Assembly (NCBI GenBank): GCA_036480375.1 | Contig: JAZGGI010000042.1 | Location: 84,766 to 148,765 of the forward strand | Origin: Candidatus Zixiibacteriota bacterium | GTDB lineage: Bacteria > Zixibacteria > MSB-5A5 > GN15 > JAAZOE01 | DNA length: 64,000 nucleotides | Direction: 5' to 3' | Shown here: one piece after another, positions 44,828-55,529 of the stretch | Layout of the letters: each line of letters starts with the position of its first letter | Position numbering within the stretch: position 1 is the stretch's first letter | Notes under the pieces: generated by a model | Seen by the model: only the letters and a program-made list of their open reading frames with translations | Told to the model about the DNA's origin: nothing | The model's database searches: none | Made by a program: the position numbers and the translations under genes

Positions 44828-45066
44828 AATTACACTCCCGGAAGAGCAATTTTAAGAAAAATTATTTGCTACGATAAAATCTGTCATTCTATTCTTAGGA
44901 TAAAATAAAGCAATAATAATGCCAAAAACATTAAGGCATTACACTACAACAAATTAAGCTATTCGACAAATACAGCAGGTGTCCAATCTTGAGACAAAAC
45001 TGTCCGCTGGCGAACACCAAATTGAAAACTACTACAGAAAAACTCCAATGTAAAATGAATAATTTA

Positions 45067-47601
45067 TCATTCGCATTTTATGGCATCGACCGGATTAGCG
45101 TGAGCGGCCCTTATTGCCTGATAGCTAACGGTTAAGAGCGCGATAATGAGTGAAAAACCCCCCACCAGAAGAAAAACCATCCATGTGATTTCGACGCGAT
45201 AGGCAAAATCTTCCAGCCAGAGATTCATAACGTACCAGGCTAACGGCCAGGCCAGAACATTGGCAATGGTTACGAGTACTACAAACTCACGGGATATCAT
45301 CTGCACGATACCTGCTACTGATGCTCCCAAAACCTTTCTTATGCCGATCTCCTTGGTCCGTTGTTCCGCGGTAAAAGAAGCCAATCCGAAAAGTCCCAGG
45401 CATCCGATAAATATGGCTAAAGACGAAAAAATCCCAATCAATTTTCCAATTCGTTCAATACTACGATAACTGACGTTAAATTGTTGATCAAGAAATTGAT
45501 ATTCAAAGGGATAATCAGGATTTATTTTTTCCCAGGTAGTTTTAATAAAATCAATTGACGCAGGGATATTCCCGGACTGAATTCTGGTATATAGGATGTT
45601 CACGTCATTCGGTCTCAACAAAAGAACAAGCGGCTGTATTGTGGTTTGCAGGGGTCTGAAATGAAAATCTTCTATGACGCCAATTATTTTACCCTCATCA
45701 CCCCACATGCTGAGATTGGTACCGATTATAGGATCTAAACCCATCAAATCGGCCATTTTCTGATTGATTAAATATGCACTCTTGGAATCTGAGGTAATAT
45801 CTCTGCTAAAATCCCGCCCTTCTGTTATTTCTATTTGAAAAGTTTTGATGAAATTAAAATCAATCTTGTTGACCGCAACCTCTACGTCACTTTCTAATTT
45901 TCCTTCCCAATTGGCTGCTCCGGTTGTCCATCTCCAATATGGCATCCCTACGGTACTACCGGTTACCGCCAAAATTGAAGGATCTTTGGCTAATTCGCTC
46001 TTTAACAGTTCATAATTTTCCCGGTTGCCGCTTCTTAAAATAATATTTACCACATGTTCCTTATTGTACCCCGCATCCTTGCTCTTAAAATAATCAACTT
46101 GCGAGTAAACGATGATGGTACCAATTATTAAGACTATTGAAAGAAAGAATTGTGTTACAACCAGAGATTTCCTTAACAGGGATCCCCACCGGCCGGTTTT
46201 AAAATCGTTTTTTAGAACCGCCACGGGCTTAAAACCGGACAACACCATTGCCGGATATAACCCGGCAAGTATCGCCGTCAGAATAGTGGTGACTATCATT
46301 ATTATAATCATTTGGGAGCTATATAACATATCCAAGGACAGATTAAATACATGTATTGAATTCAAAGCCGGAAGAGCCAGGTATAGTATACCCAAAGCGA
46401 TTAACAGACTTGAGAAGGTCAAAATAAATGATTCGCCGAAATATTGAAATATCAGACTACTCCTGTACGCTCCCACTACTTTTCTTATCCCGGTTTCTTT
46501 GGCCCGTGTTCCGGTTCGAGCAGTTGTCAGATTAATGAAGTTAATACAGGCCATAATCAGAATAATGATTGCAACGGCGGAAAATACAGCTATATAGCCA
46601 TCAATATCTGTAAGATGGCGGTACAAGTTTGCGATATTGATTGAATAAAAATTTATAACTTCATTTCCATCGGGGATTAAGAAGTTCGATAATTTATCAT
46701 TTAGTTGTTGAGTTGTCACTCCATCCCATACCTTAACATAAGTACTTGCGCTCCACCAGTCCCATGACATATAGTCCATTCCCCGCTCTTTAAAATATAG
46801 CGTTATATTATCAATCGAGACAACCATATCAAATTGAAGAATAGAATTTTGAGGAACGTTTTCGATAACGCCGGTGACAGTAAATATTCGATTATTATTC
46901 CACGATAGCGATTGGCCAATAGCATCCTGCTTGGGGAAATATTTTTCGGCGACATCTTTGGCCAAGACAATTGAATTCGGAGTTTGAAGAGCTGTTTTAG
47001 AATCTCCCACCAAAAATCTATATCCAAAAATATCAAAAAATGTAGAATCGGCCGCAAGGCACCACTCATATGCCATATGATCTTCACTTTTTAGAAGTGC
47101 CGAATGGGTCCATTCGATTCTCGTGGCATATTGAACCTCGGCAATTTCATCCTGGAGCGCCGGACCCAGCAAATTCGGAGTTGAGTTAGCATTTTCAACC
47201 ATCACTCTATGGATTTGATTGACTTCAGGATAAAACTTATCGAAACTCATGGCATTCAATATCCAGAGGCTTATCAGCATACAACAGGCCAATCCAATGG
47301 CCAGGCCAGCCACATTGATGAACGTATATCCCTTGTATTTTCTGATATTCCGAAAAGCAACTATCAAGTAGCTTCTAAACATAATAACACTCCAGTAAAT
47401 TGATGTTTTTATAAATCCCGGTATTGAACAGATCAATTCAAGATACAACCAAAACTTAGCCGACCTAATTGATTGCCGTCGTGCAATCGACTGATACATC
47501 TCCTCAAAATCACCGGCAATGAAGCGAAAATCTTCAAACCGGGCGAAAAACTGCAGAATCCGCATTGGCAACCGGGGAGGATTCGAGTGGTGCATATTCA
47601 T
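45067..47601 (-). CDS. MacB/FtsX-type ABC transporter permease with N-terminal permease-prefix domain
   Basis: An 844-residue relative of the preceding permease. It has an extra 75-residue N-terminal segment (FARFEDFRFIAGDFEEMYQ and a first helix), typical of permeases encoded with PadR regulators. The rest has the same two-domain FtsX layout, with RAKETGIRKVVGAYR and QRTKEIGIRKVLGASV. The start codon overlaps the end of the PadR gene. It may export an antimicrobial, a peptide or a lipid-linked compound; substrate unknown. Confidence 0.86.
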   Translation of the reverse strand: MNMHHSNPPRLPMRILQFFARFEDFRFIAGDFEEMYQSIARRQSIRSAKFWLYLELICSIPGFIKTSIYWSVIMFRSYLIVAFRNIRKYKGYTFINVAGLAIGLACCMLISLWILNAMSFDKFYPEVNQIHRVMVENANSTPNLLGPALQDEIAEVQYATRIEWTHSALLKSEDHMAYEWCLAADSTFFDIFGYRFLVGDSKTALQTPNSIVLAKDVAEKYFPKQDAIGQSLSWNNNRIFTVTGVIENVPQNSILQFDMVVSIDNITLYFKERGMDYMSWDWWSASTYVKVWDGVTTQQLNDKLSNFLIPDGNEVINFYSINIANLYRHLTDIDGYIAVFSAVAIIILIMACINFINLTTARTGTRAKETGIRKVVGAYRSSLIFQYFGESFILTFSSLLIALGILYLALPALNSIHVFNLSLDMLYSSQMIIIMIVTTILTAILAGLYPAMVLSGFKPVAVLKNDFKTGRWGSLLRKSLVVTQFFLSIVLIIGTIIVYSQVDYFKSKDAGYNKEHVVNIILRSGNRENYELLKSELAKDPSILAVTGSTVGMPYWRWTTGAANWEGKLESDVEVAVNKIDFNFIKTFQIEITEGRDFSRDITSDSKSAYLINQKMADLMGLDPIIGTNLSMWGDEGKIIGVIEDFHFRPLQTTIQPLVLLLRPNDVNILYTRIQSGNIPASIDFIKTTWEKINPDYPFEYQFLDQQFNVSYRSIERIGKLIGIFSSLAIFIGCLGLFGLASFTAEQRTKEIGIRKVLGASVAGIVQMISREFVVLVTIANVLAWPLAWYVMNLWLEDFAYRVEITWMVFLLVGGFSLIIALLTVSYQAIRAAHANPVDAIKCE

Positions 47602-47933
47602 CCCATATCACCCGTTTTTAAAACCGGTTTCAACGCTTTCATTTGCATTGCCTTCTGCATTTCACGAAGTTCGATGAGGGCCTGCTGTCCCTGATCGGTA
47701 ATAAGATAAAGCCGTTTACTCTTTCCGCCTCGCTCCGGAGTCGGCCCAGAAGTCTTGGATGATAGACATTTTTTTCTCATAAGCCGGTCGAGAACGTCAT
47801 AAGTTGCCCCGATTGACCATCTTTTACCGGTCGCCCGGTCCAAAAACAGCTTGATACTCACGCCATATGCGTCTTCGCCCAAAGCTTTGACAGCCAGCAT
47901 GACAAATTCTTCTTTTCGCGAAAGCCACTTCAT
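47598..47933 (-). CDS. PadR-family transcriptional regulator
   Basis: I use the ATG at 47933 (MKWLSRKEEFVML), preceded by AAGGA; the frame extends 39 codons further without a typical start. The 111-residue product is a winged-helix protein: AYGVSIKLFLDRATGKRWS is followed by IGATYDVLDRLMRKKCLSS and RLYLITDQGQQAL. It overlaps the permease gene by four bases, the usual arrangement for PadR-controlled permeases. It probably represses its own operon. Confidence 0.86.
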   Translation of the reverse strand: MKWLSRKEEFVMLAVKALGEDAYGVSIKLFLDRATGKRWSIGATYDVLDRLMRKKCLSSKTSGPTPERGGKSKRLYLITDQGQQALIELREMQKAMQMKALKPVLKTGDMG

Positions 47934-48233
47934 AAATTTTCCTTCATATTTCTTTTGTTTTCCAGAACATATCTTTATGACGCTGAAAGATTCAATTTTG
48001 TTGCAAAAAAAATTAATGATTGAGAAGACGGGATTCAAAAAGGGTGACAAATAATTTGCATAACTAGTTTATTCTTTTTTCAATCAGATTAATTTCGAAA
48101 TTTTAGAATAAATTGCACACTGAACATCCGGGGTTTGTTCTACGTCATAAAGTAATTAATGCAAAAGATAAATATTGGTTCGGCAAAATCAAAGCATTCA
48201 ATTTGTGAAGATTCATATATTGGGGAGTGGAAG

Positions 48234-49502
48234 ATGAATAAGATTCAACCTATTACCAACGATCAAATGAGGTGGATTCTAATTTGGGGCCTGCCATTAC
48301 TATTAATTATTTTTACCGAAGGCCATCTTTGGGCGCAGGACAATGAATGGATGAGACCCAAATTTAATATAACCGACAGCGGCTTTATACAGGTTGAGGG
48401 CGGGCAATTATTTTTTGAAAAATCCGGCAAAGGAGAACCAATTATCTTCATTCACGATGGTATTTTGCACCGTGAAACATATGATTTTCAATTTGGATAT
48501 TTTTCGCAAAATTATACCGTCATCCGCTACGACCGCAGGGGTTATGGCCTTTCAAGCAAGCCGACAAAGCCATTTTCTCAAATTGAGGATTTACTCGCGG
48601 TTTTCAAGCAATTAAATATTGATAGAGCCAATTTGATAGGCTGTTCGGCCGGAGGCCGGCTTTCTATCGATTTTGCCCTGGCCTATCCGGAAAGAGTATC
48701 TTCATTGGTTCTGGTCGGCGCTGTTGTCAGCGGATACGGTTTCGGCCAGCATTTTTTTACCAGGGGCGGACATTTTAATCTGCCATCATTTGATAATACC
48801 GAAGAATTTCGCAATTTTTGGTATAATATCGATCCCTACTCCATATTCGAGGAAAATCGGCAGGCCCGGCAATATGCTGATAAATTAATCAAGGCCAATC
48901 CCCACAACCTTGACAGAGCAAACAATGGGCTGGTCCAAAATTCTCAGGTAAGCGCGGCGGCAAATCTTTCAATAATAAGTGTCCCCGCTCTTTTAGTCAT
49001 TGGAGAGTATGACATCCCTGATGTTCATGCTCACGCAGGCGTAATTGATGCTGGTATCCCTAATTCAAAGAGAATAGTATTAAGAAATGCCGGGCATCTG
49101 GCTCATATGGAACAACCCGATCAGTTCATCGATTTAGTCAGGAATTTTTATGCTGAAAAATCTTTCTTTGATTTTGTCGAACTATACGGTATCGATGCCT
49201 ATATTGAAACAAACTTCGCAGGCGGTAACTTCAATCCTGATGATTTTCACATCGATGAATTTCGGCTGAATCAATTTGGCTATGAGCGGCTTTTGTCTGG
49301 AAAGGTTAATGAAGCGGCGGGATTTTTCAAATTAAATATAATCCTGCACCCCAACTCCTTCAACGCCTACGACAGCTACGGAGAAGCCTTATTGGCTAAA
49401 GGGGATACCGCCAACGCCATAGTAAATTACAAAAAATCACTGGAGTTGAATCCCGACAATCAAAATGCCGCTGCTGTATTGTCAAATTTGAAAATTGAAT
49501 AA
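48234..49502 (+). CDS. Exported alpha/beta hydrolase with C-terminal TPR repeat
   Basis: The start at 48234 lies directly after GGGGAGTGGAAG; an upstream in-frame ATG is less likely. The 422-residue product has a signal peptide (about 13-35), then an alpha/beta hydrolase core with RYDRRGYGLSSKP, nucleophile Ser in IGCSAGGRLS, GEYDIPD for the acid and NAGHLAHMEQP for the catalytic histidine. A TPR-like motif (AYDSYGEALLAKGDTANAI) closes the chain. The mix of hydrolase and TPR occurs in peptidase- or esterase-like periplasmic proteins. Substrate unknown. Confidence 0.82.
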   Translation: MNKIQPITNDQMRWILIWGLPLLLIIFTEGHLWAQDNEWMRPKFNITDSGFIQVEGGQLFFEKSGKGEPIIFIHDGILHRETYDFQFGYFSQNYTVIRYDRRGYGLSSKPTKPFSQIEDLLAVFKQLNIDRANLIGCSAGGRLSIDFALAYPERVSSLVLVGAVVSGYGFGQHFFTRGGHFNLPSFDNTEEFRNFWYNIDPYSIFEENRQARQYADKLIKANPHNLDRANNGLVQNSQVSAAANLSIISVPALLVIGEYDIPDVHAHAGVIDAGIPNSKRIVLRNAGHLAHMEQPDQFIDLVRNFYAEKSFFDFVELYGIDAYIETNFAGGNFNPDDFHIDEFRLNQFGYERLLSGKVNEAAGFFKLNIILHPNSFNAYDSYGEALLAKGDTANAIVNYKKSLELNPDNQNAAAVLSNLKIE

Positions 49503-49546
49503 CCGAGCGGCACTTTCAGGCCGCTCGGATATTCATTTTCTTTCTT
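49503..49546. terminator. Terminator between convergent genes
   Basis: A perfect nine-base stem CCGAGCGGC/GCCGCTCGG with an eight-base loop is followed by a T-rich stretch on the plus strand. It lies between the hydrolase gene and the convergent fumC. Confidence 0.85.
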
Positions 49547-49576
49547 ACTTGATCGCGCGACAGCCAAAAAGAGGGT

Positions 49577-50977
49577 TCATCCCCTCTTCGGTCTTACCAT
49601 ATCCTCTGGCCTTACCTTCTCGTCGAATTCCTCGGCTGTCAATAACCCCAGCTCTACCGCCACTTCTTTAAGGGTCGAGCCATCAGCGTGAGCCTTTTTG
49701 GCTATCCTGGCGGCATTGTCATACCCGATATGCGGATTGAGAGCCGTCACCAGCATCAGGGTATTGGCTTTGAGCTTGTCGATTATCGGCAGGTTCGGCT
49801 CCAGCCCGGCCAGGCATTTTTCAATAAAGCAGTTTATTGTACCTGAAAGGGTTCTGACCGAATGCAGAAAATTATGAATCATGACCGGTTTGAAGACGTT
49901 CAACTCGAAATTGCCCGAACTGCCTCCGATATTAATCGCCACATCGTTGCCCATCACCTGAGCGCAAACCATCGTCATCGCTTCCGATTGGGTCGGGTTG
50001 ACCTTGCCCGGCATAATCGACGAGCCCGGTTCATTGGCTGGCAGAATCAATTCGCCGATACCGCAGCGCGGCCCGGAACCCAACCAGCGAGTATCGTTGG
50101 CCAGCTTCATCAGCGAACAGGCCAGCGTCTTGAGCGCGCCGTGAGCATAGACAATCGCGTCATGAGCCGCCAACGCCTCGAATTTATTCGGTGCCGTTAC
50201 AAAATCAATCCCGGTCAACTCTGAGATTTTTTCGGCGACTTTGATGGCGAATTCAGGATGCGTATTAAGTCCGGTCCCGACCGCCGTTCCGCCCTGAGCC
50301 AGCTCTTTGAGATACTTGAGCGACTCTTTGATTCGCGCGATGGCATTTTCAGCCTGCTGCCGATATCCGGAAAACTCCTGACCCAGAGTCAGCGGCACGG
50401 CATCCATCAAATGCGTCCGGCCGACTTTGACGATATCTTTATACGCTTCCTCTTTTTCCTTGAGAGTCGCGTGGAGTTTTTCCAGGGCCGGCAGAAGAGT
50501 ATGAGTAACTTCCTCAGTCGCGGCGATATGCATTGCTGTCGGAAAGACATCGTTGGACGATTGGCTCTTGTTGACATCATCGTTGGGATGAATCGGATCC
50601 TTGGAACCGATCGTTCCGCCGGCGATTTCAATGGCGCGGTTGGCGATAACTTCATTGGAATTCATATTCGACTGCGTTCCCGACCCGGTCTGCCACACCA
50701 CCAGCGGAAAATTATCATCGAGCTTTCCTGCAATGACTTCATCTGCCGCCTGGCATATCATATCAGTCTTGTCCTTAGGTAAAACTCCCAGTTCGCAGTT
50801 AGCCAGAGCCGCTCCTTTTTTGAGGATTCCGAACGCCCGGATGATTTCGCGCGGCATCCGATCAAACCCGATTTTGAAATTCATAAGTGAGCGCTGGGTT
50901 TGCGCGCCCCAATACTTATCGGCGGGTACCTGCACTTCGCCCATCGTATCTTTTTCTATGCGGACATTATCAGCCAT
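49577..50977 (-). CDS. fumC: Fumarate hydratase, class II
   Basis: A 466-residue fumarase: GSGTQSNMN at 98-106, [13 protein letters not shown] at 185-197 and the superfamily signature [15 protein letters not shown] at 318-332 are intact. It converts fumarate to malate in the citric acid cycle without an iron-sulfur cluster, and is therefore oxygen-stable. It is monocistronic. An AGGAGG-like sequence lies upstream of the ATG. Confidence 0.95.
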   Translation of the reverse strand: MADNVRIEKDTMGEVQVPADKYWGAQTQRSLMNFKIGFDRMPREIIRAFGILKKGAALANCELGVLPKDKTDMICQAADEVIAGKLDDNFPLVVWQTGSGTQSNMNSNEVIANRAIEIAGGTIGSKDPIHPNDDVNKSQSSNDVFPTAMHIAATEEVTHTLLPALEKLHATLKEKEEAYKDIVKVGRTHLMDAVPLTLGQEFSGYRQQAENAIARIKESLKYLKELAQGGTAVGTGLNTHPEFAIKVAEKISELTGIDFVTAPNKFEALAAHDAIVYAHGALKTLACSLMKLANDTRWLGSGPRCGIGELILPANEPGSSIMPGKVNPTQSEAMTMVCAQVMGNDVAINIGGSSGNFELNVFKPVMIHNFLHSVRTLSGTINCFIEKCLAGLEPNLPIIDKLKANTLMLVTALNPHIGYDNAARIAKKAHADGSTLKEVAVELGLLTAEEFDEKVRPEDMVRPKRG

Positions 50978-51091
50978 AATCTATCCTCCCAAAGATATAT
51001 TGCTTTCATTTACGGAAACCAAAATAGCGCAGGAATTTCAGATTGTCAAATCACAACGTCAAAATTATTTTTGCGGCGAATATAAAAGGTA

Positions 51092-53026
51092 TTACTCTCC
51101 CGATGTTTCGAACGAGATGTGCCCCAAAGCACAATCTCCTTTAGACCCATTCGGTAAAAATTTTATGGCGTCGTAACCAACAGAATAAATATCGTTCGGG
51201 ACATCAATAGTTTTATAAATTAGGCCCGTCGATTCGGTATTTTCATTCCACAGCCGAGATTCTCCGATAATTTTATCACCCAGTTTATAGCTTATCAAAT
51301 AATCATCATTGCTGTCGAAACTAATCTCAATTTTTTCAAAATTAACAGGATGTTGGAGTTTGATTAAAATACCATCTTCGGGCACTACTGTAACATCAGG
51401 ATGCCACCACTCAATTCCTCTCGGAAGCGGCCTGTTTATATCATTGAATAAAATGCTCTGGATTTGGGGTTCCGCTTTTTCCAACAAATAATCAAATCCA
51501 CCCAAATTCAATTTACAAATCGCCGATAATCTCCCCGGAGAAAACAACGGTTCTTTGATGATAAGACTGAGTGTATCATAATAAGCGGCCAACCAGGGAT
51601 CCTTGATGAGATTTTTATTTTGTTCAACCGTCTCGGGGTATCCTTCGGGGATAGCTCTCCGAAAATGGCCCGGACGCCAACTGTTCTTTTTTAGGGCCGG
51701 TAACCGCGCCAAAAGCGGATCGGCCAGAGCCAGGAAGTCAATAATATGTGTTCCCCGACCGCCATAATAGCCGACAAATCCAATGCCTCCTTCTTTGGCA
51801 ATCGGAATTTTCAATTCACGATAACGGCGGCCATTTTCAACCCAATAATGCGATGGCTCTTTCTGCCATCCCAAATTATTGCAAAGTCCGTTACTTTGAA
51901 ATACCAATAATCGAGAATCCTCTATCTCGTAGCCGAACCCCCATGCCCCGGGATCACTCCCAAAATCACGACCGCTTAATAAAGGCGGTCCGTTAATCGT
52001 CAAACCCAGTACAATTGTCAGGCCGGCCACATAATAGATTTTTCTTCCCGAAAATAATTTTTCATATTGAGTCAGGAGAATTACGCTTAATAATAAAGGA
52101 GCTGTGAAGAATCGGCCGCCGATAAAACATCCGCCGATATACACTACATATAAAATATAACCCAACACACCCGCCGCCAAAGGCCATCCCGTTGGACCGC
52201 GCCGCCATAAAGTTAGGCCTATTACAGTGAAAATTGTAAGCACCAAAACCCGATCACCCCGAAAGGCTCCTTCGAGATAGTGCGCCCCTTGCGCCAAAAG
52301 ATCCCAGTGAGAAATTCCGTTATTTAATTTAGCAAGGGCAGTATTGGGAACCAATGAGCCATAATACCAAAGGGAAAACACTTCCCACAGAATAAATGGC
52401 ATCATTCCCGAAACAAGCACACCAATGGCTCGGACTGAACGTATTTGCCAGAATGAGTATAATAGTGCCGGAGCAAAAAGAAGAGCCGTATCCATGCGAT
52501 TGAGGAGGCTCAACGATGCCAATAACGACAAATAAAATAAAGTGCTCAAGCTGGCTTGACGTTTAAGAAAAACGACAGCGAATAATATCGCCAATAGATG
52601 AGTCAATGGATTTTCAAACCCTGATGTCGAAAAATCAACATAGAATTTTGACATTATGAGAATTAATAATCCGGCTATGACCGCCCGGTTTTTATCCGCA
52701 AACCCCAAAACATATACAACCATCGCCGCGAGAGAAACTACCATTGACAAAAATATTACCGTCAAAAACGATTCGTGCGTAAGAACATAGATAGATGCAA
52801 TTAAAAACATCCAAAGAGGATGCGTGTATGCCTGCACTCGTTCAGAAACATTCCAGGTGAGACCGTACCCATTTACAAAATTGTCTATTGTCCTTAGAGT
52901 AATATAAACATCATCATATGCCCAGGCGGTTCGGACAAGCATCACGGCATATATGACGAGAAGCAGGGAAACAATAATAAAGAAGGCCCTATTTATTTTC
53001 GGACTGGATAGCTTTTGTTCCGACAT
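51092..53026 (-). CDS. Polytopic membrane glycosyltransferase-like protein (GT-C type), tandem copy A
   Basis: About 644 residues from the ATG at 53026; a TTG twelve codons upstream is the alternative. Roughly ten N-terminal membrane helices are followed by a soluble C-terminal domain. The first periplasmic loop has YDDVYITLRTIDNFVNGYG and ERVQAYTHPLWMF: an acidic pair after helix 1 and the TxPLW segment typical of GT-C enzymes that use polyprenyl-linked sugars (relatives of mycobacterial AftB-like proteins). The C-terminal GRGTHIIDFLALADPLLARL also fits that family. Acceptor unknown. Confidence 0.7.
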   Translation of the reverse strand: MSEQKLSSPKINRAFFIIVSLLLVIYAVMLVRTAWAYDDVYITLRTIDNFVNGYGLTWNVSERVQAYTHPLWMFLIASIYVLTHESFLTVIFLSMVVSLAAMVVYVLGFADKNRAVIAGLLILIMSKFYVDFSTSGFENPLTHLLAILFAVVFLKRQASLSTLFYLSLLASLSLLNRMDTALLFAPALLYSFWQIRSVRAIGVLVSGMMPFILWEVFSLWYYGSLVPNTALAKLNNGISHWDLLAQGAHYLEGAFRGDRVLVLTIFTVIGLTLWRRGPTGWPLAAGVLGYILYVVYIGGCFIGGRFFTAPLLLSVILLTQYEKLFSGRKIYYVAGLTIVLGLTINGPPLLSGRDFGSDPGAWGFGYEIEDSRLLVFQSNGLCNNLGWQKEPSHYWVENGRRYRELKIPIAKEGGIGFVGYYGGRGTHIIDFLALADPLLARLPALKKNSWRPGHFRRAIPEGYPETVEQNKNLIKDPWLAAYYDTLSLIIKEPLFSPGRLSAICKLNLGGFDYLLEKAEPQIQSILFNDINRPLPRGIEWWHPDVTVVPEDGILIKLQHPVNFEKIEISFDSNDDYLISYKLGDKIIGESRLWNENTESTGLIYKTIDVPNDIYSVGYDAIKFLPNGSKGDCALGHISFETSGE

Positions 53027-53129
53027 GGCAGGCAAAATATATCGAGACGGAAAGAAAGTCAATTATTGGAAGAACTTTATATAAAACCGGGGGATGATTT
53101 TATCCCGACACAGCCATTCCCGAACTTAT

Positions 53130-55049
53130 TTACTCATTCTCAATAAAGCGAATATGCCCAATACTATGCATGCCGTCACCAATTCCAGGTGAAATTCTAA
53201 TTGCGTCAAATCCTTTATTTGCTACATGAGCTGGAACTTCTATTTGGGCAATGGCTAATCCTTCCATACGGCGACCGTCCGGTGATAAAATATGCGTGTA
53301 AATGCAAGAACTTTCTATCAAAAACTCAAAGATGTATTCATCATTATTATCTCTGCTGACTTCGATGCATTGTTTGTTTTGTACGGCAGGAAAGTCAATT
53401 TCAATGGCAGTATTTTGAATTACTATATTGCCTGGTGCGTTCCAAACCAATCCTTCCTCTTTTATGGAATTGACGGCTGAAAAATCAAAATGCACGATAT
53501 CAGCATTTATATATTCATCGATTAAATAATCATAGACGCCCATATTCATCTTATAAATTTCCTTAAATCGCTCAAAAGACCAGATATCCTCCATAATTAG
53601 ACATTTAAGTTTATTGTAATATTTGGCAAGACTGCTATCGCTAAGTAAGTTTTCACCAGTCATTATGCTTTCTTGATACCCACCGGGGGCATTTCGAGCG
53701 AAATGTCCTATTGACGGTTTATATCTGTTATAAGTTGGAACGCTGGCCAAAAGTGGATCAGCTAATGCGTTTAAATCAATTATATGAACTTCCGGACCGG
53801 CGTTAAAACCAAGAAAACCAATACATGCGGCTACATATACTTTCTTTCTTTCAGCTTTTACTCCCAATCCTTCATATACCCAGCCATGATTGGGCCAGTA
53901 TTGCGAATTTCTATTGTAATTTATCAAACCGGAACTTTGAAAATAAAATTTTCTCTCATCCGTGATCGAATTTGGAAAAGATACGGATTTGTCATTGTAT
54001 CCTTGATTGTACCTTGTAAAAATCGGAGAGTAATCAGAAGTCAATCCTAGCAATAGGGATATACCAGCCAATATCCCTATAAAAACTAACTTAAAATGCG
54101 CGAAAGAAATCATGATAATTGACGTTGCCAAGAATATTGGGATAGCAAAATGTCGCCCAGCCATAAAACATCCGCCAATACGCACAATGTACAAAAGATA
54201 TAGGAATAAACCCAGCATCAGCATAGCGTGTTTTTTATCGCGTGTTACCAAAGGAATGATTAAACCCAATCCAATTATAAAAATCGTTATTGGGTCAACA
54301 TTTAATGAATTTGCAAAATAACAAAATCCCTGTTTAGACATTATGCTTACCGATATACCGGTGTTCAATTTTGCGTAAGCCGTATTGGGGAAAGGAAAAC
54401 CGTAATAAATAATTGAAAATACTTCCCATATTATCAAGGGTGAGAATCCAATCATAATATTTAATAGCGCTTTCTTGTTCCTAAATTGCCAAAACATATA
54501 AATTATGGCAGGCAGATATAAAAGGATTGTATCAAGGCGATTAACTGCGGCCAAGGATGCGATTATCGATATATACAGTATTTTCTCTTCGCTATTTTCC
54601 TGTTTAAGATAAAAAATCAAAAATAAAGCCAATAATAAAAACGATAGCGGATTTTCAAGTCCTGAAGTAGAATAATCTATAAATGCGTTTGATAAAATTA
54701 ATCCCAAAATACCAACACAGGCAATAATATACCCCCGGGCAACTTTAAACGCCAGCAAGGCGACCGCGGCTGTGGACATCAAAACCGACACCCCTATCGC
54801 CGTAAAATACATATTCCTCGTTATCATATAAACCGGCGACAGGACAAACACCCATAGTGGATTGGTATACGCCTGCACCCGCTCGGCGATATTCCAGCGC
54901 AGTCCATACCCATTTACGAAATTATCGACGACCCGGAACGAAATATAGGCGTCATCGCATGTCCAGGCGTTGCGTAAAACAACGATTACATAAAAGAGCA
55001 AAAATACGACTATCAGGAGCATTTCCCCGCGTTTGTTTGAGACGTCCAT
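53130..55049 (-). CDS. Polytopic membrane glycosyltransferase-like protein (GT-C type), tandem copy B
   Basis: About 639 residues from the ATG at 55049, with GAGG eight bases upstream; an in-frame TTG lies five codons earlier. It matches copy A along its length (CDDAYISFRVVDNFVNGYG, ERVQAYTNPLWVF, VHIIDLNALADPLLAS), so the two arose by tandem duplication. Base composition is more AT-rich than copy A, and the two have diverged considerably. They may act in sequence on one cell-wall or surface glycan. Confidence 0.7.
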   Translation of the reverse strand: MDVSNKRGEMLLIVVFLLFYVIVVLRNAWTCDDAYISFRVVDNFVNGYGLRWNIAERVQAYTNPLWVFVLSPVYMITRNMYFTAIGVSVLMSTAAVALLAFKVARGYIIACVGILGLILSNAFIDYSTSGLENPLSFLLLALFLIFYLKQENSEEKILYISIIASLAAVNRLDTILLYLPAIIYMFWQFRNKKALLNIMIGFSPLIIWEVFSIIYYGFPFPNTAYAKLNTGISVSIMSKQGFCYFANSLNVDPITIFIIGLGLIIPLVTRDKKHAMLMLGLFLYLLYIVRIGGCFMAGRHFAIPIFLATSIIMISFAHFKLVFIGILAGISLLLGLTSDYSPIFTRYNQGYNDKSVSFPNSITDERKFYFQSSGLINYNRNSQYWPNHGWVYEGLGVKAERKKVYVAACIGFLGFNAGPEVHIIDLNALADPLLASVPTYNRYKPSIGHFARNAPGGYQESIMTGENLLSDSSLAKYYNKLKCLIMEDIWSFERFKEIYKMNMGVYDYLIDEYINADIVHFDFSAVNSIKEEGLVWNAPGNIVIQNTAIEIDFPAVQNKQCIEVSRDNNDEYIFEFLIESSCIYTHILSPDGRRMEGLAIAQIEVPAHVANKGFDAIRISPGIGDGMHSIGHIRFIENE

Positions 55050-55268
55050 TACCAGCCTCTGCAAAAAATAAATTATGAATATTTCGTTATCAATAGCTGT
55101 TTAAATAATAAAAGCTCCTTTTTGTTCTAATTTATTCATCTGTGAGGCGGCGGAGATATTCAGTACGCATAAAATATAAATAAGACTCTATATTTGTCAA
55201 GCCTGATTTTGGAAAAAGTTGAGTACAAAGGATGAATCCCAACGGGTTTCAGCCAAATCACTTTGTAG

Positions 55269-55288
55269 GGACAACTCTCGAGTTGTCC
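55269..55288. repeat. REP-like palindrome, copy 1
   Basis: GGACAACTC and GAGTTGTCC are perfect nine-base inverted repeats separated by TC. The copy inside the transposase pseudogene at 55763-55790 has nearly the same core. It stands in a non-coding stretch (55050-55529) that otherwise shows only this and the next repeat. Confidence 0.75.
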
Positions 55289-55307
55289 TGATATTTCTAT
55301 ACATGGC

Positions 55308-55321
55308 AGATGTCCACATCT
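55308..55321. repeat. Second short palindrome in the same intergenic stretch
   Basis: AGATGT and ACATCT are inverted around CC, 20 bases after the first palindrome. The pair may form one composite REP-type unit (BIME-like). Confidence 0.5.
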
Positions 55322-55529
55322 AACGAGAAAATGGGTTTGTTTCCTCAGATTAACGTTTTTGGTCATATCAACTCGGTGGTGATTACGACAGGCAAAGGCT
55401 TGTTTTTGGCTGTCGGGCAGTCGTAAGCGTTGTCAGGTTTAGTCGTTTTCATAGTATATAATATGGTGAATTCGGAAATAGTGTTGAGATTGTCGGGGAA
55501 TTGTAAATGATCTATGCGGGAATCCAAAT

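Noticed and set aside
50258..51176. Long plus-strand frames opposite fumC
   Set aside because: fumC on the minus strand is complete with all signatures; the opposite frames are shadows.
55160..55366. 68-codon minus-strand frame in the repeat region
   Set aside because: It runs through both palindromes and has no ribosome binding site, so it is most likely chance.
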